64,000 nucleotides of DNA from Abelmoschus esculentus. Its lineage: Eukaryota > Streptophyta > Magnoliopsida > Malvales > Malvaceae. The stretch covers positions 11,845,001 through 11,909,000 of the forward strand of contig JAUCBN010000043.1 of the NCBI GenBank assembly GCA_035048815.1, in the 5' to 3' direction. Both the position numbers and the translations under genes were made by a program. A model generated the notes under the pieces. It made no database searches. It saw only the letters and a list, made by a program, of their open reading frames with translations, and was not told the origin of the DNA. Positions 1 to 10,028 of the stretch are shown here, in pieces (within the stretch, counting starts at the first letter, position 1; every line of letters begins with the position of its first letter).

Positions 1-1
1 T

Positions 2-2031
2 AATCCTACTAATCTATATGATAGAATTCGTAATGAAATTACTTCTTTCCGACAGGCTGAAGACGAACCAATGTACGAGGCATGGGAACGCTACAGAGAG
101 CTATTGCACAAGTGTCCGCTGCATGGATTTCCCTTATGGACACAAGTGACAATGTTTTACAACGCCACAAATGCCCCGACAAGGATGATGTTAGATGCCT
201 CGGCAAACGGCACACTCCTGGACAAGGCGCCCGAGGAAGCTATTGAAATTTTGAATAAACTCGCAAGGAATGACTTCCAGTTTCCCACATCTAGACGAGG
301 AGGAGTAAGACGCCAAGCCACGGTAAACGAATTAGATTCATCAAGTTCAGTGGCTAACAATTGGCCTCTCTTACCAAGATGGTGCAAAACCTACAATTAC
401 AAAACAATACCCGTGAGGTCAAGGTAATTGATTTATGTTGTGATTTATGTGGAGGTAACCACAGTTCTGTTGATTGCATGAATCAAGAGACCGGTATGTA
501 TATTGGAAACTACAACCGTAACAATGTGATGTCCAACACATACAACCCCTCATGGAAGAGGCATCCAAACTTATCATGGAGCAACCCAAATAATGCCTTA
601 AACCCAATCACCCAACCACCAGGATTTCAGTAGTCAGTGCCGCAGCAGCAAGTCCAACAACCGATGTTGCAGCAGCAGATGCAGCAGCAACCGGTCAATT
701 CATTGGAAAACAGGCTAAAGGCCTTCATGATGAAAACCGAGTCATACATGACGGAAAATAGTAATTTCATCAAGAGAACCGACGCCTTCATGAATAGGAC
801 TGAGATGAGGTTACAAAATCAAGAAGCGGCCATAAAAACTCTGGAAACTCAGGTTGGGCAGTTTGCTCAATGTATAAACACTAGACCATAAGGAGGCCTA
901 CCTAGAAATACTGAGGTTGCTAAGGTACTAAGCCATGAACAGTGCAAGGCGATAACTACCAGGAGTGGTCTACAGTTGAAAGAGAAGATCCCAGAGAACC
1001 GAACCCAACCGGCGGATCAACCAAGAGAAGAGGCTGAGCAAACCGAGACTGACAACACTACCCCGGCAGCAAGCACTACAGCGCCTGAGCAGTCTGCCGA
1101 GGTAGCAAAAGTTCCAGTGGTGCCAGGTATACGATTCCAAACTAAGGAAACACTGGACGAGATGAGACCACCACTACCTTTCCCGCAAAGGTTGAAGAAA
1201 CAAAAGCAGGATCAACAGTTCAAGAAGTTCATTGATATCTTGAAGCAAGTCCACATCAACATACCATTCGTTGAGGCCATTGAACAAATGCCCAACTATG
1301 CCAAGTTCTTAAAAGATCTGGTATCAAAGAGAAAACGAATAGGTGAGTTTGAGACAGTGGCTGCCACCGAGGGATGCATGGCAATGTTGCATAACCGCAT
1401 GCCACCAAAGTTAAAAGATCCTGGTTGCTTCACTATACCTTGTGCGATAGGAAAGAATTATGAAGGAAAGGCCCTATGCGACCTTGGAGCAAGTATAAAC
1501 CTCATGCCTAAATCAGTTTTCCAAAAGCTTGGAATTGGAAGGTCGAAGCCTACAACAATAATGCTCCAACTCGCGGATAGATCCTATGTGCAACTTGAAG
1601 GTAAAATTGAGGACATATTGGTAAGAGTTGACAAGTTTATTTTTCATGCCGACTTCCTTGTCCTTGATTGTGAAGCAGATGACAACGCACCGATTATCCT
1701 TGGGAGACCCTTCCTAGCAACTAGACGTACATTGATTGACGTGGAAAAAGGAGAGTTGACTATGCGAGTCAATGACCAACAAGTCAAACTCAACGCATTC
1801 CACAACTTAAAAAGGTATAACGATCCAGAGGAATGTAAGGCCATCCACATAATAGACAATAAGATATCCTGCCTGGGCAGTCTGCTCGGCAGGTTATTCG
1901 GCAAGAAAATCAAGCCCAAGACAGATGGACAGACAACACTAAGGAGCGGCCCACAACCGATACATAATTTGGGCCTAAGGGAGAAAATAAATTTGGGAGA
2001 TGCATTCGCATGCTCTCCACCAGTAACCTAA
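2..2031 (+). pseudogene. gag-protease of the Athila-like element (broken)
   Basis: Gag assembles the virus-like particle and the aspartic protease would mature it. The 5' part reads in one frame from base 2 (EAWERYRELLHKCP, retrotransposon gag core), then shifts frame at about 345-361. The next frame holds a CCHC-like motif CDLCGGNHSSVDC near 445-480, a Gln-rich linker (640-700), a coiled-coil-like stretch and ITTRSGL (950-975). It then holds retropepsin with the catalytic DLGAS (about 1480-1495) and the flap-end LGRPFLA (about 1700-1720). In-frame stops lie at 631-633 (TAG) and 889-891 (TAA) before the natural end at 2029-2031. The TAG falls in a Gln-rich context and could be a CAG-to-TAG change. 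No reverse transcriptase follows. Confidence 0.9.
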
Positions 2032-2180
2032 CCTCTCCCTTTTTCTTTTCCTTATTATATTAGGGTTAGTAGTTTGTTTTTATTATTTTCGTTTTCAGTA
2101 TTTTTTCTTTTGTGTGTTTAAAATTTTTATTCAAGAATAAAAAGTAAAGATAAGGGAAAAATAGTTCACAGCAGGAACTC

Positions 2181-2457
2181 TGCCGAGGCAATACAACAGT
2201 GTCAGAGCCGCAGCAGTCCCAACGGGCAGAAAAGTGTAACGACTAGTCTGCCAAGATTCCTGCCGCGGCAGAAAAGGAAACGACAGAAGAAGGAAACGAT
2301 TACAACGGCTAGTGATCTCAACGGTCACAAGGCCGAGGCCTATATAAGACACTCCTTCCTCTTGAACTATTCACTCTTACTTTCTTGCTTTCTTTAGTAT
2401 TCTTAACAATCACTCTCTTAATTACTCTCTGCCTACTAATCCCTGTTAAATTTCCAG
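2181..2457 (+). promoter_or_regulatory. Putative internal promoter and leader of the second gene
   Basis: Between protease and the second gene lies TATATAAG at 2341-2348, about 155 bases before the ATG at 2503. It is preceded by three copies of the element's palindromic word (2181-2190, 2261-2270, 2331-2340) and followed by a pyrimidine-rich leader. The leader ends in a good splice acceptor, TTTCCAG at 2451-2457. The gene could therefore be made from its own promoter, from a spliced genomic RNA as retroviral env is, or from both. The LTR has the same order: palindromic words, then TATATAAA. Function is inferred from position only. Confidence 0.45.
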
Positions 2458-2502
2458 ATTCTCTTCAAGAAAACCTCCAAGAACTCAATTTTCTCTTTCT
2501 TG

Positions 2503-4038
2503 ATGGCAACTTACAAAAGATTCGCCCCAGCCAACGTTGAAGAACGATTCAATCGATCTTTCATTGCAAGGCAACTATGGGAAGAATAAGGGTTCCAGCA
2601 CGCGGATGAAGAGAACTACATCATTGAACACTACTTGTTCGACAGAATAAAGTACCAGAATTGGGAAATATTCTGTTTGCAACCTGCCCAGGCAAACGCC
2701 ACAATCGTGCGGGAATTCTACGCTCATGGGCCCAGCAAAGACTTCCTCTTTGTTCACTGCCGCGGTAGGCCTGTACAGCTTGACGCCGATACAATCAACA
2801 ACTTTTACGGCCTCACACCGGACAACGACCTCCATGCTGACTTCTTGGAAGATATCACTACCGAGGACTATGAACTTATCAAAGACGATCTTTGTTACGC
2901 GAACACTCCATGGGAAACCGGTACCTATCGAGGATCCGTGACAAGACAAAACTTGAAGCCGGAGGCCAAGATGTGGAACACCTTCGTCAAACGACGCCTC
3001 ATCCCAACATCACACAACAGCACGGTGGATCGCAAGAGATTGGTGCTTATCCAATCCCTCATCAACTAAAGGACCATCAACATCGGAGAAATCATCCTAC
3101 GGGAAATTCACGAGTGCGGTAAGAAAGATCGAGGACCATTGTATTTCCCTTGCTTGATTACGGGTTTATGTGTTTCCGCAGGTGTGCCTATTGAAGAAAC
3201 GGATGAATACACACCCCCAAGAAGAGGATGGACAAGGGAATTCTGCCACAAAGTCATGCAGATCACACAAGCAGAACCTGTCCAGGCAACACCGCAACAG
3301 TTCACTACCGATACTACTGCCGGGGCCCAATACACGGCAGATATGCCTGGTACTGCCCACACCTCTGCCGCAGCAGACCCGTATCAAGAACTCTTGCAGC
3401 GAATGGCCGCGATGGATCTTCGACAACAACGGTACATGGAGTACCAGCAGGACTTCAATGGCACTCTCGCACAGATGATGTTGCACGCCTTCCCGGACCA
3501 AGGCGTCCAATTCCCGGAGTTCCCAAGCAATATGTTCGTTACTGCCGCACCCTACACCGAGACTACAACAGCCCCAGGAGGACTGCGACCGTTCTTCCAT
3601 CCGGACCCTCAGCCCCAATACTAGGCTGATGGACCATCTAGGGCAGCAGATTCTGCCGCGGCCTCATCTGACAGCCGAAAGCCATCCAAGCGGAGAGTCA
3701 TTTTCAGCACTCCACCAAGATCGCCAATTATCATGGGCAGTCTATCCGCCGAGATAGATGCTTATGTACACCAAGGCTCTACTATCGATGGCCCAAGCAC
3801 ACACCACATCGGAGGAGCAACTGCGATGGGAGGAGGAACGGACGTGATGATAACCGAGGAGATGGCGGATGTTGAAGAAGGAGAAGAAGTAGAAGCCCCG
3901 ATGCATAGGACCCCACCCACTCGAGTCCAGCCGCCGAGGCAAGCAAAGGCACAACCATCGCCCTCCCCAAGGACAAAGCACATGGCATCTAGGCAACGGA
4001 GAAAAATTGTTACGAGCAGCTCTTCGGAGTCGCTCTAA
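2503..4038 (+). pseudogene. 'Transposase_32'-type plant transposon protein in place of pol
   Basis: A single frame runs from ATG 2503 to TAA 4038 (about 511 codons) with three internal stops (2587, 3067, 3622), so it is a pseudogene. The middle matches what I know as the putative plant transposon protein domain (Pfam Transposase_32): VREFYAHGP, VHCRGRPVQLD, INNFYGL (about residues 65-105), then NIGEIILREI, YFPCLITGLC and GVP (about 190-230). The function of that domain is unknown, and despite the name I see no catalytic signature. The C-terminal third is low complexity, Gln/Pro/Ala-rich, with an acidic block (EEGEEVEAP), and ends in basic and Ser-rich residues that could be a nuclear signal. 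Its position downstream of protease is where Athila elements carry an env-like gene. Confidence 0.72.
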
Positions 4039-4138
4039 AATTCTTTGTCCTTTATTTCAATATTCAATTGCTTTTACTATCTTTCCTTGCTGCATATAAT
4101 TCATATTCTGTTTGCCGTTTATTCCTTCGAAATATAAA

Positions 4139-4174
4139 GCATTGAGGACAATGCTTGGTTTGAGTTTGGGGGTG
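4139..4174 (+). other. Hairpin plus polypurine tract, internal copy
   Basis: GCATTG-AGGA-CAATGC (4139-4154) is a 6-bp stem with an AGGA loop. It is followed within 10 bases by GAGTTTGGGGGTG, the same polypurine tract that borders the LTR 785 bases downstream. It may act as an accessory plus-strand priming site, or be a relic of an older 3' end. Confidence 0.6.
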
Positions 4175-4920
4175 CAGATTCACTGCCAAGGCAACAATCT
4201 ACTGCCGCGGCCTTGCCAAAAAGGGAGTATTCCAGTGATTTTTTTAATTTTTATGCTCCCTGCCTTACTTGAATTAACTGTCTACACTCTTGCACTACTT
4301 ATCATCAGTATTGCCTTAGTTTATTCTTTAAGGCTATAGAAATCTTTCTCCTTGCCATGTTTAGGTTCTGTTAAGAGGGCTTAACCTTAGGATGCTTAAG
4401 GACGAAAACTTAGAAGCTTACTATAGGAAGAACTTTAAACACTTTTGGGACTTGTGGATTATAGGAATTCTTTTAATGAACTTAGGTGATAAAGACTTAG
4501 ATTTTTGGAAAAGTAACTAGAGGTGCCTACCACCGGCTCTAGAAAATCTCTTCTTCATGCTAGAGGTGCCCGAAATTGGCTCTAGTATGTATTAAGGAAT
4601 ATTAAAAAGAAAAGACAAAAAGGGTTTTAGTGAAACACAAGTCTTTGAGGTGTCCGAAACTGACTCAAGATTTGGGGTTTGAAAAAGAAGAGAACACTTA
4701 AACCAATGTCTATTTGTCTTGAACTTAGAGTTTATCTAAGAAAGCCTTTAATCAACTTGTCCGCAAAAACGCACACACTCACAAATCCTATAGTTTGTTT
4801 CTAGGTAAATTCTTAGGTAGCCGAATGGTTAAGGCTTAAAGATAGGCCTAGCTATGGTGGGGAGAATAGATGGACATGTAAGACCAAGAGAGAATAGAGT
4901 TCGGCAAATTGATGGTTTGC
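4175..4920 (+). other. 3' noncoding region of the Athila-like element with three hairpins
   Basis: No coding potential. Two palindromic words (4183-4192, 4203-4212) open the region. Three related stem-loops follow at 4517-4542, 4560-4585 and about 4645-4669, each built as stem-GGTG(C/T)C-N-GGC/GAC-stem. The first two have CTAGAG...CTCTAG stems. The third has TTGAG...CTCAA, so one pair has changed on both sides, as expected for RNA structure. Confidence 0.55.
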
Positions 4921-4958
4921 ATTGCTTGAGGACAAGCAATAGTTCGAGTTTGGGGGTG
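4921..4958 (+). other. Hairpin plus polypurine tract at the 3' LTR
   Basis: ATTGCTTG-AGGA-CAAGCAAT (4921-4940) is a perfect 8-bp stem with the same AGGA loop as the copy at 4139 but a different stem sequence. GAGTTTGGGGGTG then abuts the LTR start TGATAAGT at 4959. The polypurine tract is the expected plus-strand primer. The hairpin is an unexplained companion. Confidence 0.75.
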
Positions 4959-6235
4959 TGATAAGTGCTCAACACACTATCACTTTATACTCCTTTTATC
5001 GGCATTTATCACCAAATATTCACCCACTTGAACCAATGCATGTTCTTAATGTGATATATTTAGAAGTTATACTTAAATAGATAATATTTATAGAAAAAGG
5101 CATGTTTTACCGCGTTTTCATATCTGTGTAGGAGAACCAGTGCCGCGGCAGGGACATGGCCGAGGCAGGACCTGATGCCGAGGCAGCAGCAGGAAGACAG
5201 GAAGCAAAGTGATAGGCGATGGAAAGACAAAAATCCAAAGAACGTGTCTGGACTTGAAGCCCATGATTCGGAGCTGGCTAGCACAAGGAAAAGCCCAATG
5301 GAAGACCACGCGGGAAAGCCCCCTTAGCCGAATTCAAACTTGGAAATATAATATTATTATGTACTTGACTTGTTCCCTACTCCAAGTTGTATTCTACTTA
5401 GGAAAGGTTTGCCCTAGGTCTAGCCTATATAAAGACCTAGCCACCCAATGTATCACATATCGAAATACCTAGGGAGAGCCGACTTCTACTCTTGTTTCTT
5501 TCCTCTCCATCATGTTCTAAAACCTTCATAGGGTTTAGGTGAAGGTTGTGGAGTATTTGTGAGAGGAGATTGTAATTTGTCTTTTATTCAATGCAATAAA
5601 ATTATCAAGGTTTACTTATCCTTTGTTATTCCTTGTTCTTGCATTCAAGCCCGGGAGGGAAGTTTGTGAGTAATCCATTTATCTAAGCTTGGGAGAGTTA
5701 GATTCACGAAAGGGGTAAGTACGGTGTTTCAATCGTGAAATACTAACTCGGCCTTGGGATAGGTTAAGAGTTTTAGCGGCTAAAAGAAGTGTGAGATTGG
5801 TTGGTGAGTATAATTGGTTCACGCCGGGAGGTATCATCAAGGACTAGTCATCAACAGCACTCTGACTTAGGGATAAGCGGAGTCATTCAAGGACACTTTG
5901 CCGAACTTTGGTAAAGTCTGCCCATGAGCAAGGGATTGCCGCGGCAGACAGCGTTATCGCTGCCCAGGCAGTAAACTGCAGTGCTGCCGAGGTAGAGATA
6001 TGCGATTGCATTGGATAAAGACAAGTCAATCAAGTCCACAATACAATACAACTGGATCCTGGCCCATCTCTCTCTCTCTAATATTTCGACTCTTTGTTTT
6101 TATTCAATTATTTTAGTTTAAATAAATCACACCAATTCACTTGTGCTTTTATCTTTCCATAGAGCAAGGAGATAAAGGAAGCATATTAAGTATATCAGTC
6201 CCTGAGGAGACGATAACTCAATAACGTACTTATCA
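4959..6235 (+). repeat. 3' LTR of the Athila-like element (1277 bp)
   Basis: It begins TGATAAGT directly after the polypurine tract and ends ACTTATCA, an exact inverted repeat of the start. TATATAAA at 5426-5433 is a plausible promoter and AATAAA at 5595-5600 a polyadenylation signal, giving a U3-R-U5 layout. It carries two clusters of the palindromic word, one in U3 (5141-5185, three copies) and one in U5 (5937-5994, three copies). The 5 bases after it are CTTAT. The matching left duplication is outside the window. Confidence 0.88.
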
Positions 6236-6240
6236 CTTAT

Positions 6241-6850
6241 TACTTGCGATGTGTCCGCTTGCACTAAACGCGCACTTTTGACACGCGACATTTCTCCCTC
6301 ATGCACTCTTAAAGTTTGCTCCTTTTTATGGCTCTTTAGCTACTGTTTTTGTCTTATCTTGCTCAGCACGATTGTTGAAGGAGGCTCGCCCTTGTATTTA
6401 TAGGAGGCTTCTAGGGTTTTGTGCCTTAACTGTGCAAGGGAATATTCCCTGACATTTGCTGCAGAGAATGGCAGCAAAATACAGGTCTGCAGGTGCGGTG
6501 CAACGTCTACAGAGGAGGTGTAATTGGCTTGGAAAACGCGTGAGGACAGTGGGCTGCAGGTATGTCCTTTTTCTGTCCTGTTTTGTCCGCCCACAATGCT
6601 ATAGCAACTTTGAAGTCCGATCCAACACCTTAAAAATATGCTATAGCATCTCTTCCAATCTTTCAACTTTGCCCTAGCAATCTGCACATCATCACCAACA
6701 AAATACCCTTCCAAGCAGCATCTTTAAAAATAAAAGAGAAAAGAGAAAATAAAAATAGAAACATATTCTAAATGCAAATGCACATGAAATGAAACTAAAT
6801 GTAATGCAAATGAACTTGAAATCAAACAAAACCTTAAGTAAAAGGGTATA
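6241..6850 (-). other. Noncoding, LTR-like stretch (minus strand)
   Basis: I find no gene. On the minus strand CCTATAAATAC (about 6400-6410) looks like a core promoter. The stretch contains a perfect 14-bp palindrome AGGGAATATTCCCT (6437-6450), two copies of the 10-bp palindrome TGCTATAGCA (6597-6606, 6639-6648) and several CTGCAG sites. This recalls the palindrome-rich LTRs elsewhere in the window, but I could not define ends. A 124-codon open frame on the minus strand (6340-6714) has no recognisable domain. Confidence 0.35.
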
Positions 6851-6891
6851 AAATATACTTTTTTAGAGCGTTAACAATATGCATGCAGAAA

Positions 6892-8167
6892 TTAATGATC
6901 GCGTGGAATACTCGGAATAGGCTGGTGAAATCCAAATTGTCTCAACACTCTATCTATAAATTGGAACTCGACCGTAGAGAAATGGATCAAAGGTGCAACA
7001 CTACACCATACTTGTGAATCGAACATCAAATAATCTGGTACAAAAATTTGGTCGTCATCATATGCCTTCCAAATAAACTGCAAAAATATGAATTACGTAA
7101 AATCTAAATATATTTTAATGAATAACATGTATTTTATTTACCTTGCCTTGCCTTGATAATATGAATCAATAAGAGCTCTGCATGCTCTTACATTATTATG
7201 TTCTAATCCAGTATCATGATTTTCATCGCACCATTTATATAAAAAAATATAATCATTTATAAAAATATGAAATTCAAAAATAAACTACAAAAAATTTTAG
7301 ATTACCTCGCACAAAGCGGAAACTGTATATTAGTTCCAGTAACTAGTGTGAAAAATGACAATCGCTGCCAAGCCCAAGCTTGTAATAACAAAAGACAACC
7401 GCCAAGACCGCCGACCTTCTTACCTTTTTTAGTAAAGCGGCCTTTCATAACTCACGATACAAGCACACTAAAATAGCGGATCCCCAACTATATTTACTAC
7501 CAGACCAAAGAGTACTAAAAAAATTGAGATATAGAATACTAACTAAATTTTCAAATTTATCATGTAGTAAAATATCATCAATCAACTGCATAATATACGC
7601 TCGACTGACCTGATAAATCTCTTCTATCGGGCTATACTCATTCAATTGAAACTCACTCTCTAACAAACTTAATTTAACACGAAACTCTTTCACGTTACTT
7701 TTATATGGGACTTTACCAAAATACCTTTCACAAATGAAAGTAGTTGAACATTCACTACGCTCAATCACAAATCTCCCATTAACCGGGACTCCTATAAGAT
7801 AAATTACATCTTCTAAAGTGATTGAGCATTCTCCACAAGGCATGTGAAAAGTATGAGTCTCAGGTCTCCAACGCTTGATTAAAGCAGTTATCAATCCTGA
7901 TATCAACTTATACCCCCGAAGAAATGTGGCATAATAAAATCCAGTGGTATGTAAGAAATTCAAGATTCTATTATCGAGTGGAGTTTTGACCATACAACGA
8001 TGATGTTTAAAGATTTCAGGTGTATCCTACAATAAAAATAATTCAACATAATTAACAAATAAAAAATTTAAAAAATAATCTATATAAAAAATATATACCA
8101 TTTTAGCAACTGTAAGACTAGTAATGTGTCGATCATCTAAATACAATAAAGGAGTTTGCTCAACCAT
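6892..8167 (-). pseudogene. Plant mobile domain (MAIN-LIKE / PP7 long-form type) pseudogene
   Basis: Relic of a plant-mobile-domain gene (PF10536 family), a domain shared by MAIN-LIKE proteins and mobile elements. First coding exon about 8167-8099 (MVEQTPLLYLDDRHITSL), second 8026-7306, with correct splice sites. The second holds the hallmark RWRPETHTFHMPCGECSITL. At about 7450 the reading frame breaks after LYREL. One missing base in a Cys codon (TG-AAA) would restore the family motif LYREL-C and the downstream GGCLLLLQAWAW. Further exons sit at about 7147-7250, whose acceptor AG is not visible, and 6892-7077 (FIWKAYDDD, VAPLIHFS, DRVLRQFGFHQPIP), which ends at an early stop. The frameshift plus the lost splice site make a working protein unlikely. 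Confidence 0.8.
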
Positions 8168-9700
8168 CCTGTAAAAAATTTAAACAAATATAATTATTTT
8201 ATAAACTTAAAAATATTCCTAAAATATTTTAAACATCCATCTAAACTTTAAAATAATTCAAAATAAATAACTATATTAACTAAATTATAAAAAAAATAAC
8301 TATAAACTTAAACTATCATAAAATAAATCGACTAAACTAAACTATATCAATTAAATTATCATAATAAAATAATTCAATAGAATATAAAAAAATAAATTTC
8401 AACTTAAAAATAATCTTGTAATTTTTACACCATTCACTCATCTTAAAAACTTAACTAAACTATCATAATAAAAAAAAATATAAAATCAATCAACTTCAAA
8501 TAAAAAATAATACAACTACAATAATAAAAAAAAAATAAAATAAAATACTTACATATTTAAAATCTTCAAATTTCTTCTAACACTCTAAATCTATCACAAT
8601 ATCTCAAAATTATCTTACCTTGTCATCTATTTATAACCCAAAAAATTATTCAAACACCCTAAATTTTCAGTTTCGAAATACCTCTGCTGCCACACCCTAT
8701 CGATTTACCCAGACCACTGCCATGAACAGTGTCTGACCCGCCTGCCACCCGTTTGCACCATGTCAGACTTGCATGATAATAGACCAAAGTCGGAATCAGA
8801 AAAATCCGAATTTGAACAGTGGATTACACTATGCTAAGTTGGGTTCTCCTGAACCTTTCTTCCATTCTTTTTAAAATTATTGTAGAAAGTTCAATATTTT
8901 AAGAAATATTTTTCAAGGTTTCATGGGGAAATAATTTTTTTCTTCAATATTAATTTCAATTTCCCGGATGTAGGACTTAGGTTAGAAGTCCGAACCACTC
9001 TAAAATTTTTGTGCCATTTGTCTCAATCTTTCGATTTTAGAAAATTCAACCAATCATCTAAAACAACTCTCTAGACGGGAATCGATAATCTATTTGAGCT
9101 TGCGCATAAAGTCTTTCAACATTATTCAAAGTAGGAATCTCTTACCATCGATTTTAGTATTTTTTAGAGCTTTAATTATTTAAAGTCGAAATCTCCTACT
9201 TCCGACTTTAATTTTATAATCTGAAAAATTAAATTACTATTTAAAATCGGATTCTAATGAGTCCGACTTCAAAATTACTATCAAAGTTTAATATTTTGAA
9301 TAATAATTTTCAAACTTCACTATTTTGGGAAATAAATTCTTTTTTCATTATTTTTAAAATTTTTCCTACTTTAACCCCACAAATAGATATGATATAAAAT
9401 TCGTAAAACTATATTCAATTATCGTATCTGGATCATAATCAAATCACAGGGGATACCGATTGGATCTGGATTCAGACCATTACCGATTGGATCTGGATTC
9501 AGACCATTCTTCACTTCTAACTAGGAACAAAATTATATGAGAGTGGGAGAAAGAATCGCACTCTTACCTCGAAGAATTTTTTTATTTTTATCTTTTTATT
9601 TAAATATTTTTAAAAATCATCTTTCTATAAATTTTCTCCCCAACTTTTAAACATTTATATTTTACCCCCTTCGTCTTCAAATCTTAACTACGCCGCTATT
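8168..9700. other. AT-rich intergenic DNA with dispersed AGTCGGA words
   Basis: 8168-8640 is very AT-rich. A GTAAGT donor on the minus strand near 8550 could end a noncoding first exon of the adjacent pseudogene. 8784-9290 has repeated AGTCGGAATC/GAGTCCGACTT words resembling those in the foldback elements at 34 and 38 kb. About 55 bases at 8964-9020 match 37077-37130 (see the LTR fragment there). GATTGGATCTGGATTCAGACCATT is roughly duplicated in tandem at 9455-9510. No gene was recognised. Confidence 0.4.
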
Positions 9701-9706
9701 TCTAAC

Positions 9707-9920
9707 CATGCACAATGATACTGCTTTCCGGAGATTTGCAGTGTTTCATTCCTGATCAACTCCTTGGAGACACGTGCCAGTTTTCAACCTCAAAGCACCT
9801 AGGAAATGACACGTGGGATGCCGTAAGTCGACACCTGGCAACCTCAAATGTCTGAAGGTTCACCACGTTACATGACAGCAACCCACGCCACCTCCTTTCC
9901 TTCCCCCTTTAAATTTAACA
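9707..9920 (+). promoter_or_regulatory. LEA gene promoter: two G-box/ABRE sites and an RY element
   Basis: CACGTG cores lie at 9771-9776 (in GACACGTGCC) and 9810-9815 (in GACACGTGGG), with a third ACGT core near 9864 (CCACGTTA). CATGCA, an RY/Sph element, is at 9707-9712. ABRE plus RY is the classic pattern for ABA- and ABI3-driven expression in maturing seeds. A weak TATA-like TTTAAATTTAA is near 9908, about 120 bases before the start codon. Confidence 0.65.
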
Positions 9921-10028
9921 CCCCAAGCTCCAATTCCTTCATTATCTTCTGCTGTGCCATCTCTGAAACAAGTTTTCCTTCGAACACATAATATCTGTTG
10001 CTTTACTTTTACCTCGTATTACATATCC

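Larger units (their letters stand above)
1..6235 (+). mobile_element. Athila-like Ty3 LTR retrotransposon, 5' part cut off by the window, no pol
   Basis: The window opens inside the gag gene of a Ty3-type element. Order seen: gag with a zinc-knuckle-like motif, retropepsin, an unrelated second gene (2503-4038), noncoding DNA with two polypurine tracts, and a 3' LTR (4959-6235). Reverse transcriptase, RNase H and integrase are absent, so the copy could move only with help from another element. Protease motifs (DLGAS, LGRPFLA) and the ITTRSGL gag motif are those I associate with the Athila lineage. Frameshift and stop codons show the copy is dead. The word TGCCG(C/A)GGCA recurs throughout. The 5' LTR and primer binding site lie outside the window. 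Confidence 0.88.

Noticed and set aside
6340..6714. 124-codon minus-strand open frame
   Set aside because: No recognisable domain. It covers promoter-like and palindrome-rich LTR-like DNA.
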